Positions 9,301-19,040 of a stretch of 56,535 bases of DNA are shown here, in pieces. The notes below the pieces were generated by a model. It saw only the letters and a program-made list of their open reading frames with translations, ran no database searches and was not told where the DNA came from. Source of the DNA: Alistipes sp. (lineage in GTDB: Bacteria > Bacteroidota > Bacteroidia > Bacteroidales > Rikenellaceae); NCBI GenBank assembly GCA_017558115.1, contig JAFYWG010000036.1, positions 1 through 56,535 of the forward strand. The letters are read 5' to 3'. Both the position numbers and the translations under genes were made by a program. How positions within the stretch are numbered: the first letter of the stretch is position 1; each line of letters opens with the position of its first letter.

Positions 9301-10104
9301 GATAAGGTGCGAGTATATCTCCCCGTATTCCCAGGTACAAACTGCGACTACGACACAGCTCGTGCATTCAAGCGCGCAGGTGCCGAGGTGGTAATCTCAG
9401 TATTCAAGAATCTCACTGGTGCCGACGTGTTGGAGTCTATCAAGGAGATGACCGAGAATATTGCAAAGTGTCATATCATGGCACTCAGCGGTGGTTTCTC
9501 TGCTGGTGACGAGCCTGATGGTAGTGGTAAGTTCATCGCAAACGTCCTCAATAATAAGGATGTAGCAGATGCTATCCACGCTTTGTTGGATCGCGGTGGC
9601 TTGATGTTGGGTATCTGTAACGGTTTCCAGGCATTGGTTAAGTCGGGTCTCTTGCCCTATGGCCGCCTCGGTATGGTTACTAAGGAGTCGCCCACATTGT
9701 TCCGTAACGATATCAACCGCCACATCTCGCAGATTGTGTCAACACGCGTAGGTACTACAGCTTCGCCATGGTTGAAGTCGTTCGAGGTGGGTGATGTTCA
9801 CTCTATCGCCGTGAGCCACGGTGAGGGTAAGTTCGTCGTTAGCGACGTTATGGCTGAGGAGTTGTTCCGTAATGGTCAGGTAGCGTTCCAGTATGTAGAT
9901 GCTGAGAATCGTCCTACTACCGACTCGCCTTACAATCCCAACGGCTCAAGCTTCGGTATCGAGGGTATCATCGATCCAACGGGTCAGATCCTCGGTAAGA
10001 TGGGTCACACCGAGCGTTATGAGCGCGACCTTATGAAGAACATCCATGGCGAGAAGGTTCAGGATATCTTCTCTAATGCAGTTAACTACTTCCTTAACCG
10101 ATAG
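6397..10104 (+). CDS. purL: Phosphoribosylformylglycinamidine synthase, single-chain form
   Basis: Converts FGAR, glutamine and ATP to FGAM. At 1,235 residues it is the large single-chain type in which PurS-like, PurL and PurQ parts are fused. The motif TYWSDHCRHTTF marks the linker/N-domain region, and HNHPTEIEPFGGAST (from His319) is the signature of the first AIRS-like ATP domain. The C-terminal glutaminase starts near PGTNCDYDTARAF and has its nucleophile in GICNGFQAL (Cys1074) with His1141 and Glu1143 in SHGEG, so unlike CarA this glutaminase triad is complete. The ATG at 6397 follows an A/C-rich spacer without a clear ribosome site. Only 5 bases separate its stop from purC. Confidence 0.97.
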   Translation: MKNRRIFVEKYSRFQVEAETLRNELNTNLGLNIEHLRFVNVYDLFGFSDELLEKSRYSVFGEVVTDSVTDECDAEGMPSLAVEFLPGQFDQRAASAVDCVHLIEPNAEVKIKSSRLYLFDKSVDEAAMARIEKYLINAVESRKKNLDVLSDAESAEVKPVAILEGFRDMKEEDLAPYCKANGLAMNADDLREVVNYFRTEGRDPIETELRILDTYWSDHCRHTTFTTEIEEITLDDSFMKAEFEESLALMRKIRQELGRQNKSLCLMELATIGARYLKKQGKLDDMEQSEENNACSIFVNVDVDGVMEKWLLQFKNETHNHPTEIEPFGGASTCLGGAIRDPLSGRSYVYQAMRVTGAGDVYKPVDQTMEGKLPQRIISTKAAAGYSSYGNQIGLATTHVREVYHPDYVAKRLEVGAVVGAVKADNVRRESPAPGDVVLLLGGRTGRDGVGGATGSSKEHTLTSLEECSSEVQKGNAPEERKLARLFRRGDVTRLIKKSNDFGAGGVSVAIGELTDGLDIYLDRVPTKYNGLNFSELAISESQERMSVVIERKDMETFMALCHQENVEVTYVADVTDTRRMRMYWGDKLVVDLSRDFIDSAGAKHYTKVRIGGVTNENPFERKIEGATTTKRMKVNLSDDNVVSQKGLVEMFDSTIGASTVLMPYGGKTQCTETQVSVQKLPVGGGFTNTASIMAYGYNPFIAKWSPYHGAAYAVVDACAKVVAAGARYDKMRFSYQEYFERMTDDKSWGKPMAALLGALKMQVELGLPSIGGKDSMSGTFRDINVPPMLMAFGITTVDARTVISPEFKEAGNKIYVIRHTPEANYMPSTECLKSNFDFVSEKIAEGDIVAAWAVGAGGVAEGVAKMAFGNKVGAALECDEQMLYNYSYGSIVVESRRTLNHPAAELIGETSAEEAIFVNGTRLPLEELLEANTERYTKVYTDKGKAGAPTRVSDGKGFIKKYEGAAVDKVRVYLPVFPGTNCDYDTARAFKRAGAEVVISVFKNLTGADVLESIKEMTENIAKCHIMALSGGFSAGDEPDGSGKFIANVLNNKDVADAIHALLDRGGLMLGICNGFQALVKSGLLPYGRLGMVTKESPTLFRNDINRHISQIVSTRVGTTASPWLKSFEVGDVHSIAVSHGEGKFVVSDVMAEELFRNGQVAFQYVDAENRPTTDSPYNPNGSSFGIEGIIDPTGQILGKMGHTERYERDLMKNIHGEKVQDIFSNAVNYFLNR

Positions 10105-10109
10105 AGTCT

Positions 10110-10826
10110 ATGAGAGAGTTAGAGTTACTCTACGAGGGTAAGAGTAAGCAGATATACAAAACCGATAGTGACGACAGAGTTGTTATACGCTTCAAGGATG
10201 ACACCTCTGCCTTCTACGGCATCAAGCGCGCCAACATCGAGCAGAAGGGTCGCATCACTTGCGATATCTCTTCTATGGTACTTGAGTATTTGAACGCCAA
10301 CAACATCAACACGCACTTTATTGAGCGTGTTGGTGATGATGGCCAGTTGTGCCGCGTTGTTGAGCACATTCCCGTGGAGGTTATCGTGCGCAATGTTGTT
10401 GCAGGCTCTATGGCAAAGCGCTTGGGTATGGATGAGGGTATCATCCCCGAAAATACCATCTTCGACCTCGTGTTGCGTCGTAGCGACTTGGGCGATCCCC
10501 TTATCAACGACCACCATGCTGTGGCTATTGGCTTGTTGAGCTACGATGAGCTTGCTAAGATGTATGAGATGTCGGCGGCAATCAACAACCGCCTTATCGA
10601 GTTGTACGAGAAGGCGGGTATTACGGTTGTCGACTTTAAGATTGAGTTTGGTCGTGCTGCAGATGGCACTCTCGTTTTGGCCGATGAGCTCTCACCCGAC
10701 ACTTGTCGCCTTTGGGATAAGGAGACTGGCGAGCGCATGGATAAGGATCGTTTCCGCCGCGACTTGGGTCGTGTGCGCGAGACCTACGAGGAGGTTGCCC
10801 AGCGACTACACAATGTACTTAAATAA
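10110..10826 (+). CDS. purC: SAICAR synthetase
   Basis: Joins CAIR and aspartate using ATP to give SAICAR. 238 residues, as for the usual bacterial enzyme. It opens with ELLYEGKSKQIY, the ATP-binding signature, and keeps the conserved VEVIVRNVVAGS segment near residue 90 and VDFKIEFGR and LADELSPDTCRLWD toward the C-terminus. The gene starts 5 bases after purL and stops 8 bases before purF, so it is plainly part of the operon. Confidence 0.96.
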   Translation: MRELELLYEGKSKQIYKTDSDDRVVIRFKDDTSAFYGIKRANIEQKGRITCDISSMVLEYLNANNINTHFIERVGDDGQLCRVVEHIPVEVIVRNVVAGSMAKRLGMDEGIIPENTIFDLVLRRSDLGDPLINDHHAVAIGLLSYDELAKMYEMSAAINNRLIELYEKAGITVVDFKIEFGRAADGTLVLADELSPDTCRLWDKETGERMDKDRFRRDLGRVRETYEEVAQRLHNVLK

Positions 10827-10834
10827 ATATAGGT

Positions 10835-12235
10835 ATGCTTAAGGATTCATTAGATATATATGGCGACGATCTGCACGAGGAGTGCGGTGTGTTTGGTATT
10901 TTTGGCGTTGACGATGCCCCAAATCTCGCATACTACGGCTTGCACGCATTGCAGCACCGTGGTCAGGAGGCGTGTGGTATCTCGGCGTTCGATGGCGACA
11001 CGCTCAACACTGTTAAGGGTGAGGGTCTCGTAACTGAGGTATTCAACCAGCAGAAGCTCTCGAAGCTTAAGGGTCGCATCGCTATTGGCCATGTGCGCTA
11101 TGCAACTACGGGTGGCGGTGGCGCGAATAATGTTCAGCCCTTCTCGTTCAACCACCACACGGGCGATTTTGCCTTGGCACACAACGGTAACCTCGTTAAC
11201 TCGCGCGAGTTGGCCGAGTACCTCGAGGTGCGTGGCAGTCTGTTCCACTCTACTTCGGACAGCGAACTTTTAGCACACCTTGTGAAGAAGGATAACCGCG
11301 AGGATAAGCGCATCGACAACATCATCGAGGCGTTGAACATGATTGAGGGAGCCTTCGCATTCCTTATCATGACCAAGAACCGCATCTATGCTTGCCGCGA
11401 TAAGCATGGCTTGCGCCCCTTAGCTATCGGTAAGCTCGGCGATGGTTATGTCATCAGCTCGGAGACTTGCGCTTTGGATATCGTAGGTGCTGAGTATATC
11501 CGCGATGTTGAGCCAGGAGAGGTTATCACTATCGACCACCACGGCATTCGCTCAAGCCGCTACTCTCAATATCAGCGTCACTTGATGTGTGCGATGGAGT
11601 ATATCTACTTCGCGCGCCCAGATAGCGATATCGAGGGTTGCAACGTACACTCATTCCGTAAGCTCTCGGGTCGTTACCTCTACGAGCAGTGCCCCACAAA
11701 GGCCGATGTCGTAATTGGTGTTCCCGACTCAAGTATCAGCGCCGCTATTGGTTACTCTGAGGCGAGTGGCATCCCTTACGAGATGGGTCTTATCAAGAAT
11801 AAGTATATCGCACGTACCTTCATTCAGCCCTCGCAGGAGATGCGCGAGAAGGGCGTGCGCATGAAGCTTTCGGCCGTACGCTCGTTGGTTAAGGATAAGT
11901 CCGTGGTGCTTATTGACGACTCTATCGTGCGCGGTACCACATCGTTGCGCATCGTGCGCCTGTTGAAGGAGGCGGGCGCCAAGGAGGTGCATGTACGCAT
12001 CGCGAGCCCCGCAATCACCAACCCCTGCTTCTACGGCATCGACATGTCAACACGCGAGGAGTTGCTCTGCGCGCGTATGTCGAAGGAGGAGGCTTGCAAG
12101 GCTATTGAGGCCGATTCGTTGGAGTTCTTGTCGGAGGAGTCGTTGCTCAAGTCGGGTAACCGCTCGGAGTTGTGTATGGCATGTTTCAACGGCTGCTATC
12201 CTACGTCGTTGTACCACAATAAGTTGAATAAATAA
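10835..12235 (+). CDS. purF: Amidophosphoribosyltransferase, iron-sulfur type
   Basis: First committed step of purine synthesis: PRPP plus glutamine to phosphoribosylamine. 466 residues. The N-terminal nucleophile is Cys17 in [11 protein letters not shown], which implies removal of a 16-residue propeptide as in Bacillus PurF. The PRPP-binding loop [14 protein letters not shown] lies near 352-365. Cysteines in GCNVHSF, NPCFYG and CMACFNGC fit the pattern of the 4Fe-4S ligands of the Bacillus-type enzyme, which makes it oxygen sensitive and suits an anaerobe. It lies between purC and purM with short gaps. Confidence 0.96.
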   Translation: MLKDSLDIYGDDLHEECGVFGIFGVDDAPNLAYYGLHALQHRGQEACGISAFDGDTLNTVKGEGLVTEVFNQQKLSKLKGRIAIGHVRYATTGGGGANNVQPFSFNHHTGDFALAHNGNLVNSRELAEYLEVRGSLFHSTSDSELLAHLVKKDNREDKRIDNIIEALNMIEGAFAFLIMTKNRIYACRDKHGLRPLAIGKLGDGYVISSETCALDIVGAEYIRDVEPGEVITIDHHGIRSSRYSQYQRHLMCAMEYIYFARPDSDIEGCNVHSFRKLSGRYLYEQCPTKADVVIGVPDSSISAAIGYSEASGIPYEMGLIKNKYIARTFIQPSQEMREKGVRMKLSAVRSLVKDKSVVLIDDSIVRGTTSLRIVRLLKEAGAKEVHVRIASPAITNPCFYGIDMSTREELLCARMSKEEACKAIEADSLEFLSEESLLKSGNRSELCMACFNGCYPTSLYHNKLNK

Positions 12236-12254
12236 TAAAAAACAGTATATAATT

Positions 12255-13283
12255 ATGGCAAAAAGTTACGAAGCAGCCGGCGTAAATCTCGAGGCTGGTT
12301 ACGAAGTTGTTCGACGCATCAAGTCGCACGTATCATCTACAAAGCGCGTAGGCTCAATGGGTAACATTGGTGCTTTCGGCGGCATGTTTGACCTCGCAGC
12401 TCTCAACATCAAGGAGCCCGTATTGGTTAGCGGTACTGATGGTGTTGGTACAAAGCTTAAGTTGGCGTTCGAGATGGATAAGCACGATACTATCGGTATC
12501 GACGCTGTTGCAATGTGCGTTAACGACGTGTTGGCACAGGGTGCAGAGCCTTTGGTATTCTTGGATTATGTTGCTGTAGGCCACAATGAGCCCGCAAAGG
12601 TCGAGGCTATCGTTGCAGGTGTTGCAGAGGGATGCCGTCAGGCAGGTTGCGCACTCGTAGGTGGCGAGACTGCCGAGATGCCCGGTATGTACCAGGATGG
12701 TGAGTACGACATCGCGGGCTTTACCGTGGGTGTTGTAGAGCGCTCGAAGCTTATTGACGCTGGTGAGCGTGTTAAGGTGGGTGACGTATTGGTGGGTATC
12801 GCATCAAGCGGTGTTCACTCAAATGGTTTCAGCCTTGTGCGTAAGGTGGTTAGCGACAATAACCTCAAGCTCGACGAGACATATCCCGAGATCGAGGGTC
12901 GCAAGCTTGGTGAGGTGCTTCTCACTCCCACACGTATCTACGTTAAGCAGGTGTTGAAGGTTATCGCAGAGTGCGATGTTCACGGCATTAGCCACATCAC
13001 TGGTGGTGGCTTCGACGAGAATATTCCTCGTATCCTGAAGGATGGCCAGGGCGTAGAGGTTAAGGAGGGCTCATGGGAGATTTTGCCCGTATTCCGCCTC
13101 TTGGAGAAGTATGGTAAGGTTTCTCACCGCGAGATGTTCAACATCTTCAACATGGGTATCGGTATGGTTATCGCATTGCCAGAGGCTGATGCCGAGAAGG
13201 CTATCTCTATTCTTGCTGAGTGTGGCGAGCGTGCTTCGGTTATCGGTCGCGTAGTTGAGGGTGAGGGCGTAACTATCATCTAA
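12255..13283 (+). CDS. purM: Phosphoribosylformylglycinamidine cyclo-ligase (AIR synthetase)
   Basis: Closes the imidazole ring: FGAM plus ATP to AIR. 342 residues, standard for the family. [14 protein letters not shown] near residue 58 and [14 protein letters not shown] near 133 are the family signatures for nucleotide and substrate binding, and the C-terminal [14 protein letters not shown] segment is typical. It starts 19 bases after purF and ends 3 bases before purN. Confidence 0.96.
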   Translation: MAKSYEAAGVNLEAGYEVVRRIKSHVSSTKRVGSMGNIGAFGGMFDLAALNIKEPVLVSGTDGVGTKLKLAFEMDKHDTIGIDAVAMCVNDVLAQGAEPLVFLDYVAVGHNEPAKVEAIVAGVAEGCRQAGCALVGGETAEMPGMYQDGEYDIAGFTVGVVERSKLIDAGERVKVGDVLVGIASSGVHSNGFSLVRKVVSDNNLKLDETYPEIEGRKLGEVLLTPTRIYVKQVLKVIAECDVHGISHITGGGFDENIPRILKDGQGVEVKEGSWEILPVFRLLEKYGKVSHREMFNIFNMGIGMVIALPEADAEKAISILAECGERASVIGRVVEGEGVTII

Positions 13284-13286
13284 GCC

Positions 13287-13862
13287 ATGAAAAAGACACG
13301 TTTGGCTGTATTTGCCAGCGGCAGTGGCAGCAACTATGAAGCTATTGCCAAGGCGTGTAGCGAGGGCTTTATCGATGCTGAGGTGGTGCTCTTGGTGTGT
13401 GATAAGCCAGGTGCTTATGTGCTTGAGCGTGCTAAACGCTACGGCACAGAGTGCTTCGCTTTCAACCCCAAGGAGTATGATTCACGCGAGGCATACGAGA
13501 CTATGTTGGCTACGATGCTCGACGAGCGTGGGGTAGACTTTGTCTGCCTTGCGGGCTATATGCGTATCGTGGGCAAGGTGTTGCTTGAGCGCTATGAGCG
13601 TCGCATTGTCAATATCCACCCCTCGTTGTTACCCTCGTTCAAGGGTGCACACGCCATTCAGGATGCGGTGGACTACGGCGTGAAGCTCTTTGGTGTCACC
13701 ACACACTTCGTTGACGAGACTCTCGACGGCGGTCGCATCATCGACCAGGCGGGCATCGTCTATGAGGGTAGCGATATTGAGGAGTTGACAAACCTCATCC
13801 ATAGCATTGAGCATAAGCTCTATGTAAAGACTATTAACAAATTGATAAATAAGAAGTTTTAA
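13287..13862 (+). CDS. purN: Phosphoribosylglycinamide formyltransferase, folate dependent
   Basis: Transfers formyl from 10-formyl-THF to GAR. 191 residues. ASGSGSNYEAI (10-20) is the phosphate-binding loop and NIHPSLLPSFKGAHAIQDA the folate-site signature with catalytic Asn and His; the catalytic Asp lies in the following VTTHFVDE segment. It sits 3 bases after purM and 3 bases before purH, and its cofactor can be supplied by FolD encoded later in the same operon. Confidence 0.95.
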   Translation: MKKTRLAVFASGSGSNYEAIAKACSEGFIDAEVVLLVCDKPGAYVLERAKRYGTECFAFNPKEYDSREAYETMLATMLDERGVDFVCLAGYMRIVGKVLLERYERRIVNIHPSLLPSFKGAHAIQDAVDYGVKLFGVTTHFVDETLDGGRIIDQAGIVYEGSDIEELTNLIHSIEHKLYVKTINKLINKKF

Positions 13863-13865
13863 GAT

Positions 13866-15395
13866 ATGAGAGCATTAGTTAGTGTTAGCGACAAGTGCGG
13901 CGTTGTGGAGTTCTGTCAGAACTTGCGTCGCCTTGGATGGGAGATTATCGCTACAGGAGGTACTCAGAAGCTCCTCGAGGATAGAGGCGTTGAGACCATA
14001 GGTATCAGCGATGTTACGGGCTTCCCCGAGATCTGCGATGGCCGCGTTAAGACGCTTCACCCCAAGGTGCATGGTGGTTTGTTGGCACGCCGTGACGACG
14101 AGAGCCACTTACAGGCGTTGCGCGATAACTCTATCGAGTTCATAGACATGGTTTGCGTCAACCTCTATCCCTTTCGTCAGACTATCGCTAAGCCCGATGT
14201 TAAGATGGAGGATGCTATCGAGAATATAGACATCGGTGGTCCCTCAATGTTGCGCTCTGCAGCTAAGAACTACCGCGATGTAACCGTTGTGTGCGATCCT
14301 ACAGACTACGCGCGCATCATTGCAGAGATCGAGGAGGGTGGCAACACTACTCTTAAGACACGTCTCGAGCTCTCGGCAAAGGCTTATACCCACACCGCAG
14401 AGTACGATATGTGCATCGCAACATATATGCGTAAGCAGGCGGAGTTGAACGAGAAACTCTTTGCGTCGTTTGACCTCGTGCAGTCTTTGCGCTATGGCGA
14501 GAATCCTCATCAGTCGGCTAAGTTCTATGCTTCGGCAGATAAGGTGCCCTATTCGTTGGCTACAGCAAAGCAGCTCAACGGTAAGGAGATGTCGTATAAC
14601 AACATCCAGGATGCTAATGCAGCACTTAACATCGTGCGAGAGTTCAGTGAGCCTTTCGCTGTGGGTCTCAAGCATATGAACCCTTGTGGTGCTGCTATTG
14701 GTAAGGATATCAAGGAGGCATGGCAGAAGGCATATGAGGCTGACACGGTGAGCATCTTTGGCGGTATTGTAGCCGTAAACCGCGAGATTACTAAGGAGGT
14801 TGCAGAGCTCATGAAGCCTATCTTCTTGGAGATTATCATGGCGCCTTCGTTCTCAGACGAGGCACTTGAAATTCTATACACAAAGAAGAACTTGCGCCTC
14901 TTGCAGGTGGATATGTCGGCAAGCGACATGGAGCAGATGCAGTATGTTACGGTAAATGGTGGCCTCTTGGTGCAGAAGCTCGACACTGATACTAAGGAGG
15001 TTGTAGCAGATATGTGCGTAACAGAGCGTAAGCCCTCTGCAGCGGAGATTGAGGATATGAACTTCGGCTGGCGCATAGTTAAGCATGTTAAGTCTAACGC
15101 TATTGTCGTTGTTAAGGATGGCCATACCGTAGGCGTTGGTGCAGGCCAGATGAACCGCGTGGGTTCGGCAGAGATTGCTCTTAAGCAGGCTCAGGCTGCA
15201 GGCTTCACCGAGGGTCTTGTACTTGCATCAGATGGCTTCTTCCCCTTCGACGACACAGTAACTCTTGCACAGCAGTATGGTGTAACAGCACTCGTACAGC
15301 CCGGTGGTAGCGTGCGCGATGAGGACTCTGTAGTTAAGGCCAACGAGTTCGGTATGACGATGACCGTAACAGGTATGCGTCATTTTAAGCATTAG
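13866..15395 (+). CDS. purH: Bifunctional AICAR transformylase / IMP cyclohydrolase
   Basis: Carries out the last two steps to IMP. 509 residues, close to Bacillus PurH. The N-terminal MGS-fold cyclohydrolase (about 1-195) has ATGGTQKLLEDRG and GRVKTLHPKVHGGLLARR. The C-terminal transformylase has LRYGENPHQSA, the central KHMNPCGAA with its conserved His, and the VKSNAIVVVKDGHTVGVGAGQ signature. It needs 10-formyl-THF. The start is 3 bases after purN. It is followed by a 103-base gap with a palindromic repeat before purD. Confidence 0.97.
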   Translation: MRALVSVSDKCGVVEFCQNLRRLGWEIIATGGTQKLLEDRGVETIGISDVTGFPEICDGRVKTLHPKVHGGLLARRDDESHLQALRDNSIEFIDMVCVNLYPFRQTIAKPDVKMEDAIENIDIGGPSMLRSAAKNYRDVTVVCDPTDYARIIAEIEEGGNTTLKTRLELSAKAYTHTAEYDMCIATYMRKQAELNEKLFASFDLVQSLRYGENPHQSAKFYASADKVPYSLATAKQLNGKEMSYNNIQDANAALNIVREFSEPFAVGLKHMNPCGAAIGKDIKEAWQKAYEADTVSIFGGIVAVNREITKEVAELMKPIFLEIIMAPSFSDEALEILYTKKNLRLLQVDMSASDMEQMQYVTVNGGLLVQKLDTDTKEVVADMCVTERKPSAAEIEDMNFGWRIVKHVKSNAIVVVKDGHTVGVGAGQMNRVGSAEIALKQAQAAGFTEGLVLASDGFFPFDDTVTLAQQYGVTALVQPGGSVRDEDSVVKANEFGMTMTVTGMRHFKH

Positions 15396-15498
15396 AATAG
15401 AGTGAATTTAGTGAATTTAGGGAATATAGTGAGTTTAGTCTATCCCTAATCTCCCTAAATTCATTAACTTCCTTAAACTCCTTATAATTTTGTAAGTT
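15396..15498 (+). repeat. 9-base-period palindromic element between purH and purD, with a possible promoter
   Basis: In-step 9-mers AGTGAATTT, AGTGAATTT, AGGGAATAT, AGTGAGTTT (from 15402) are followed by inverted 9-mers such as CTAATCTCC, CTAAATTCA, TTAACTTCC, TTAAACTCC (to about 15480), so the gap can fold into one long hairpin. It resembles the element at 4871-4953. Just after it TAATTTTG (15485-15492) fits the TAnnTTTG -7 form 6 bases before the purD ATG, but there is no -33 TTG. The element may end or process the upstream mRNA. Confidence 0.6.
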
Positions 15499-16746
15499 AT
15501 GAAAGTATTAGTTGTTGGTTCGGGTGGCCGAGAGCATGCTATTGTAGAGGCTATTTCACGCTCACCCAAAGCATCAAAGATATATGCAGCACCCGGTAAT
15601 GCTGGTATCGCGGCGTTGGCGGAGTGCGTGGCAATCAAGGATACGGAGGTTGAGAAGCTCCTTGAGTTCGCTAAGGCTAACGAGGTGGATCTCACCGTGG
15701 TGGGTCCTGAGGCTTCGTTGGCAGTGGGTATTGTAGACCGCTTCCGCGAGGAGGGTCTCAAGATCTTCGGCCCTACAAAGGCTGCGGCACAGCTTGAGGC
15801 GAGCAAGGACTTCGCAAAGCGTCTTATGGTGAAGTACGACGTGCCCACAGCAGGTTATGAGACATTCACCGACTTCGAGGAGGCTTTGGCATACGTTAAG
15901 AAGGGCTCACTTCCCACAGTATTGAAGTATGATGGTTTGGCTGCTGGTAAGGGCGTAGTGATCGCTACAACCATGGAGGAGGCTGAGGCTACATTGCGCG
16001 ATATGCTCCTCGATACTAAGTTTGGCGAGGGTCGTGTGGTTATCGAGGAGTTCCTCACAGGTGAGGAGTTCTCGTTGATGTGCTTTGTGGCAGGCAATAA
16101 GATTTGTGCTATGCCCGTGGCTCAGGATCACAAGCGTGCCTACGACAACGATGAGGGCCCCAACACTGGTGGTATGGGTGCATACACTGAGTTGCCCTTC
16201 GTGACTGAGCAGGACCATGCATATGCCATGGAGAAGATTATGCAGCGCGTAGCTGATGCTATGGTGGAGGAGGGTACTCCCTTTACGGGTGTTCTCTACG
16301 GTGGCTTGATGAAGACGCCTAACGGCATCAAGGTTATCGAGTTTAACGCTCGCTTTGGTGACCCCGAGACCGAGGTTGTATTGCCACGTTTGAAGAGCGA
16401 TGCTATCGACCTATTCATGGCCGTAGCATCTAACGAGCAGCCCGAGGCTGAGTGGTCGGAGGGTGCAACATTGGGCATTGTACTTGCATCAAAAGGCTAT
16501 CCTGGTGACTATGCTAAGGGCTTCGCTATTCGTGGCACGGAGAGTGTTGCAGATTCAAAGATTTACCACATGGGTACAGCAATGAAGGATGGCGAGCTCG
16601 TTACAGCGGGTGGCCGTGTGATGATTGTGGTCGCGTCAGCACCTACGCTACGCGAGGCACAGCAGAAAGCGGAGGCAGATGTTCGCCGCATAGAGTGCGA
16701 CAACCTATTCCACCGTACGGACATAGGTGCTAAGGCCTTTCGCTAG
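15499..16746 (+). CDS. purD: Phosphoribosylamine-glycine ligase
   Basis: Makes GAR from phosphoribosylamine, glycine and ATP. 415 residues with the ATP-grasp layout: N-domain opening MKVLVVGSGGREHAIVEAI, ATP lid YDGLAAGKGVVIA near 139, and the signature RFGDPETEVVLPRL near 285-298 with its metal and substrate ligands. It is set off from purH by a repeat-bearing gap, so its expression may be partly uncoupled; folD follows 24 bases later. Confidence 0.96.
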   Translation: MKVLVVGSGGREHAIVEAISRSPKASKIYAAPGNAGIAALAECVAIKDTEVEKLLEFAKANEVDLTVVGPEASLAVGIVDRFREEGLKIFGPTKAAAQLEASKDFAKRLMVKYDVPTAGYETFTDFEEALAYVKKGSLPTVLKYDGLAAGKGVVIATTMEEAEATLRDMLLDTKFGEGRVVIEEFLTGEEFSLMCFVAGNKICAMPVAQDHKRAYDNDEGPNTGGMGAYTELPFVTEQDHAYAMEKIMQRVADAMVEEGTPFTGVLYGGLMKTPNGIKVIEFNARFGDPETEVVLPRLKSDAIDLFMAVASNEQPEAEWSEGATLGIVLASKGYPGDYAKGFAIRGTESVADSKIYHMGTAMKDGELVTAGGRVMIVVASAPTLREAQQKAEADVRRIECDNLFHRTDIGAKAFR

Positions 16747-16770
16747 TTGTATAATTTAAAAGATTATTGT

Positions 16771-17622
16771 ATGATTATAAGTGGTAAAGAACTTTCAAAG
16801 TCGCTCAAGGAGGAGCTCAAGGTGAGGGTTGCGGCACTCGACAAGGAGTATGGTCGCACACCAAACCTCGTGGTTATCCTTGTGGGTGATGACCCTGGTA
16901 GCGTATCGTACGTTACGGGTAAGGCTAAGGCTGCTGATGAGGTAGGTATCCGCAATACGACACTTCGTCGTGAGGCTACCATCACCGAGGATGAACTCTT
17001 GGCACTCGTAGAGGAGCTAAACAATGATAATGACGTTGATGGCATTCTCGTGCAGTTGCCCTTGCCTAAGCATATCGATGAGAATAAGGTCATCGCAACC
17101 ATCTCGCCTGAGAAGGATGTCGATGCCTTCCATCCCATGAACGTGGCTAAATTGTGGCTCAAGCAGCCATGCGTCCTCCCATGTACTCCTAAGGGCATCA
17201 TCAAACTATTGCACTTCGCAGGCGTGGAGATTGCGGGCAAGGAGGCTGTGGTAGTGGGTCGTAGCAACATCGTGGGTCAGCCCGTGGCAAAGTTGCTTTT
17301 GGATCAGAATGCAACGGTTACTGTGGCGCACTCACGCACTAAGAATCTTGCGGAGGTGACACGTCGTGCCGATATCCTCGTTGTGGCTATTGGTCGTGAA
17401 CGCTTCCTTACAGCAGATATGATTAAGCCTGGTGCTGTGGTTATCGACGTGGGTGTAAACCGCGATAGTCGCAATGGTAAGCTCTGTGGCGATGTGGACT
17501 ACGAGGAGGCACAGCATGTTGCATCGGCAATCACTCCCGTGCCTGGTGGTGTAGGTCCTATGACCATCACATGCCTTATGGAGAACACCGTGGAGGCCTT
17601 CCTAAACAGAATGAACAAGTAA
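16771..17622 (+). CDS. folD: Methylenetetrahydrofolate dehydrogenase / methenyltetrahydrofolate cyclohydrolase
   Basis: Converts 5,10-methylene-THF to 10-formyl-THF using NADP. 283 residues from the ATG at 16771; an in-frame TTG right after the purD stop would add eight residues (MYNLKDYC) that the family lacks. The substrate site SYVTGKAKAADEVGI carries the catalytic Lys, VDGILVQLPLPKH is the usual signature, and VVVGRSNIVGQPVAKLL is the nucleotide-binding loop; PGGVGPMTITCLMENT closes the domain. Its place in the purine operon fits supply of formyl groups to PurN and PurH. Confidence 0.95.
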   Translation: MIISGKELSKSLKEELKVRVAALDKEYGRTPNLVVILVGDDPGSVSYVTGKAKAADEVGIRNTTLRREATITEDELLALVEELNNDNDVDGILVQLPLPKHIDENKVIATISPEKDVDAFHPMNVAKLWLKQPCVLPCTPKGIIKLLHFAGVEIAGKEAVVVGRSNIVGQPVAKLLLDQNATVTVAHSRTKNLAEVTRRADILVVAIGRERFLTADMIKPGAVVIDVGVNRDSRNGKLCGDVDYEEAQHVASAITPVPGGVGPMTITCLMENTVEAFLNRMNK

Positions 17623-17650
17623 TAACATAAAAACATAACTAACCTGCCTT

Positions 17651-18946
17651 ATGATTGAGAGATACAGCAGAGAGATTATGCGCAAGGTGTGGACCGAGCA
17701 GAACAAGTTCGACGCATACCTTCGTGTAGAGATTTTGGCTTCGGAGGCTTGGAGCCAGTTGGGCGTAGTACCCAAGGAGGATGTGGAGAAGCTCTGGAAG
17801 AGCGCATCGTTCGACATCAACCGCATCTATGAGATTGAGCAGCAGACACGCCACGACATTGTAGCCTTCACACGTGCCGTGAGCGAGACACTTGGCGAGG
17901 AGCGTAAGTGGGTGCACTATGGTCTCACCAGCACCGACGTTGTAGACACTGCAAACGGCTACTTGCTCAAGCAGGCTAACTCTATCCTTTTGGAGGATAT
18001 CGAGAAGATGCTCGAGGTGTTGCGTCAGCGCGCTATAGAGTTCAAGGCTACTCCTTGCATCGGCCGTACACACGGCATTCATGCCGACATCACCTGCTTC
18101 GGTCTTAAGTGGGCGTTGTGGTACGAGGAGATGAAGCGTAACCTCACTCGCTTCGTAGCTGCGGCACGCGGCGTAGAGGTGGGTAAGATCTCGGGTGCTG
18201 TGGGTAACTTCGCTAACATCCCTCCATTCATTCAGGACTACGTATGTGAGAAGCTTGGTATCGAGAGCGCAAATATCTCTACTCAGGTTATCCAGCGCGA
18301 CCGCCACGCTTACTACATGGCAACTCTCGCTTGCATCGCTTCAAGCATTGAGCAGATGGCTATGGAGATTCGTAACCTCCAGCGTACAGAGGTTCACGAG
18401 GTGGAGGAGTCGTTCGGTAAGGGTCAGAAGGGCTCGAGCGCTATGCCCCACAAGCGTAACCCCATCTCAAGCGAGAATATGTGTGGCTGTGCACGTGTTA
18501 TGCGTGGCTACATGGCTACATTCTATGAGAACGTGGCACTTTGGCACGAGCGCGATATATCGCACTCTGCAACCGAGCGTATCATCCTTCCCGATGCTAC
18601 AATGCTCCTCGATTATATGCTCAACCGCTTCCGTGGCATCCTCGAGAACCTCGTAGTATTCAAGGATGTGATGATGGAGAACATCTACCGCACACGCAAG
18701 GTTATCTTCGCGCAGCGCGTGATGAACGCCCTCATCGAGAAGGGCTTCTCTCGTGAGCAGGCTTACGACACTGTGCAGCCCGTGGCTATGCGTGCTATGA
18801 GCGAGCGTGCCGACTACCAGGAGCTTCTTGCAGAGACTCCCGCAGTCATGGATGTGCTCACACGTGAGGAGCTTGATGCTTGCTTCACCCTCGAGTATTA
18901 CCTCAAGAATGTGGATTTCATATTCGACCGCGTAGGCATTGAGTAA
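17651..18946 (+). CDS. purB: Adenylosuccinate lyase
   Basis: Cleaves SAICAR to AICAR and adenylosuccinate to AMP, releasing fumarate. 431 residues, the Bacillus-type length. [13 protein letters not shown] near residue 88, [10 protein letters not shown] with its catalytic His, and the fumarase-superfamily signature [15 protein letters not shown] near 262 are all intact. It is the last gene of the operon and is followed by a hairpin terminator. Confidence 0.96.
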   Translation: MIERYSREIMRKVWTEQNKFDAYLRVEILASEAWSQLGVVPKEDVEKLWKSASFDINRIYEIEQQTRHDIVAFTRAVSETLGEERKWVHYGLTSTDVVDTANGYLLKQANSILLEDIEKMLEVLRQRAIEFKATPCIGRTHGIHADITCFGLKWALWYEEMKRNLTRFVAAARGVEVGKISGAVGNFANIPPFIQDYVCEKLGIESANISTQVIQRDRHAYYMATLACIASSIEQMAMEIRNLQRTEVHEVEESFGKGQKGSSAMPHKRNPISSENMCGCARVMRGYMATFYENVALWHERDISHSATERIILPDATMLLDYMLNRFRGILENLVVFKDVMMENIYRTRKVIFAQRVMNALIEKGFSREQAYDTVQPVAMRAMSERADYQELLAETPAVMDVLTREELDACFTLEYYLKNVDFIFDRVGIE

Positions 18947-18983
18947 TTTCGCATGACAAGAGGTCATCCTCGGCCTATTGCAA

Positions 18984-19040
18984 AAGTAAGACCCCTCGGG
19001 CTGTACTATTCGTACTATCCCGGGGGGATCTTCTTTTACT
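18984..19040 (+). terminator. Terminator of the purine operon
   Basis: AAGACCCCTCGGG (18988-19000) pairs with CCCGGGGGGATCTT (19019-19032), with an inner GTAC-tattc-GTAC, followed by TTTTACTT. It lies 41 bases after the purB stop. Confidence 0.7.

Noticed and set aside
16747-16770. TTG start for folD directly after the purD stop.
   Set aside because: The eight extra residues are not part of the family and an ATG at 16771 gives the standard N-terminus.
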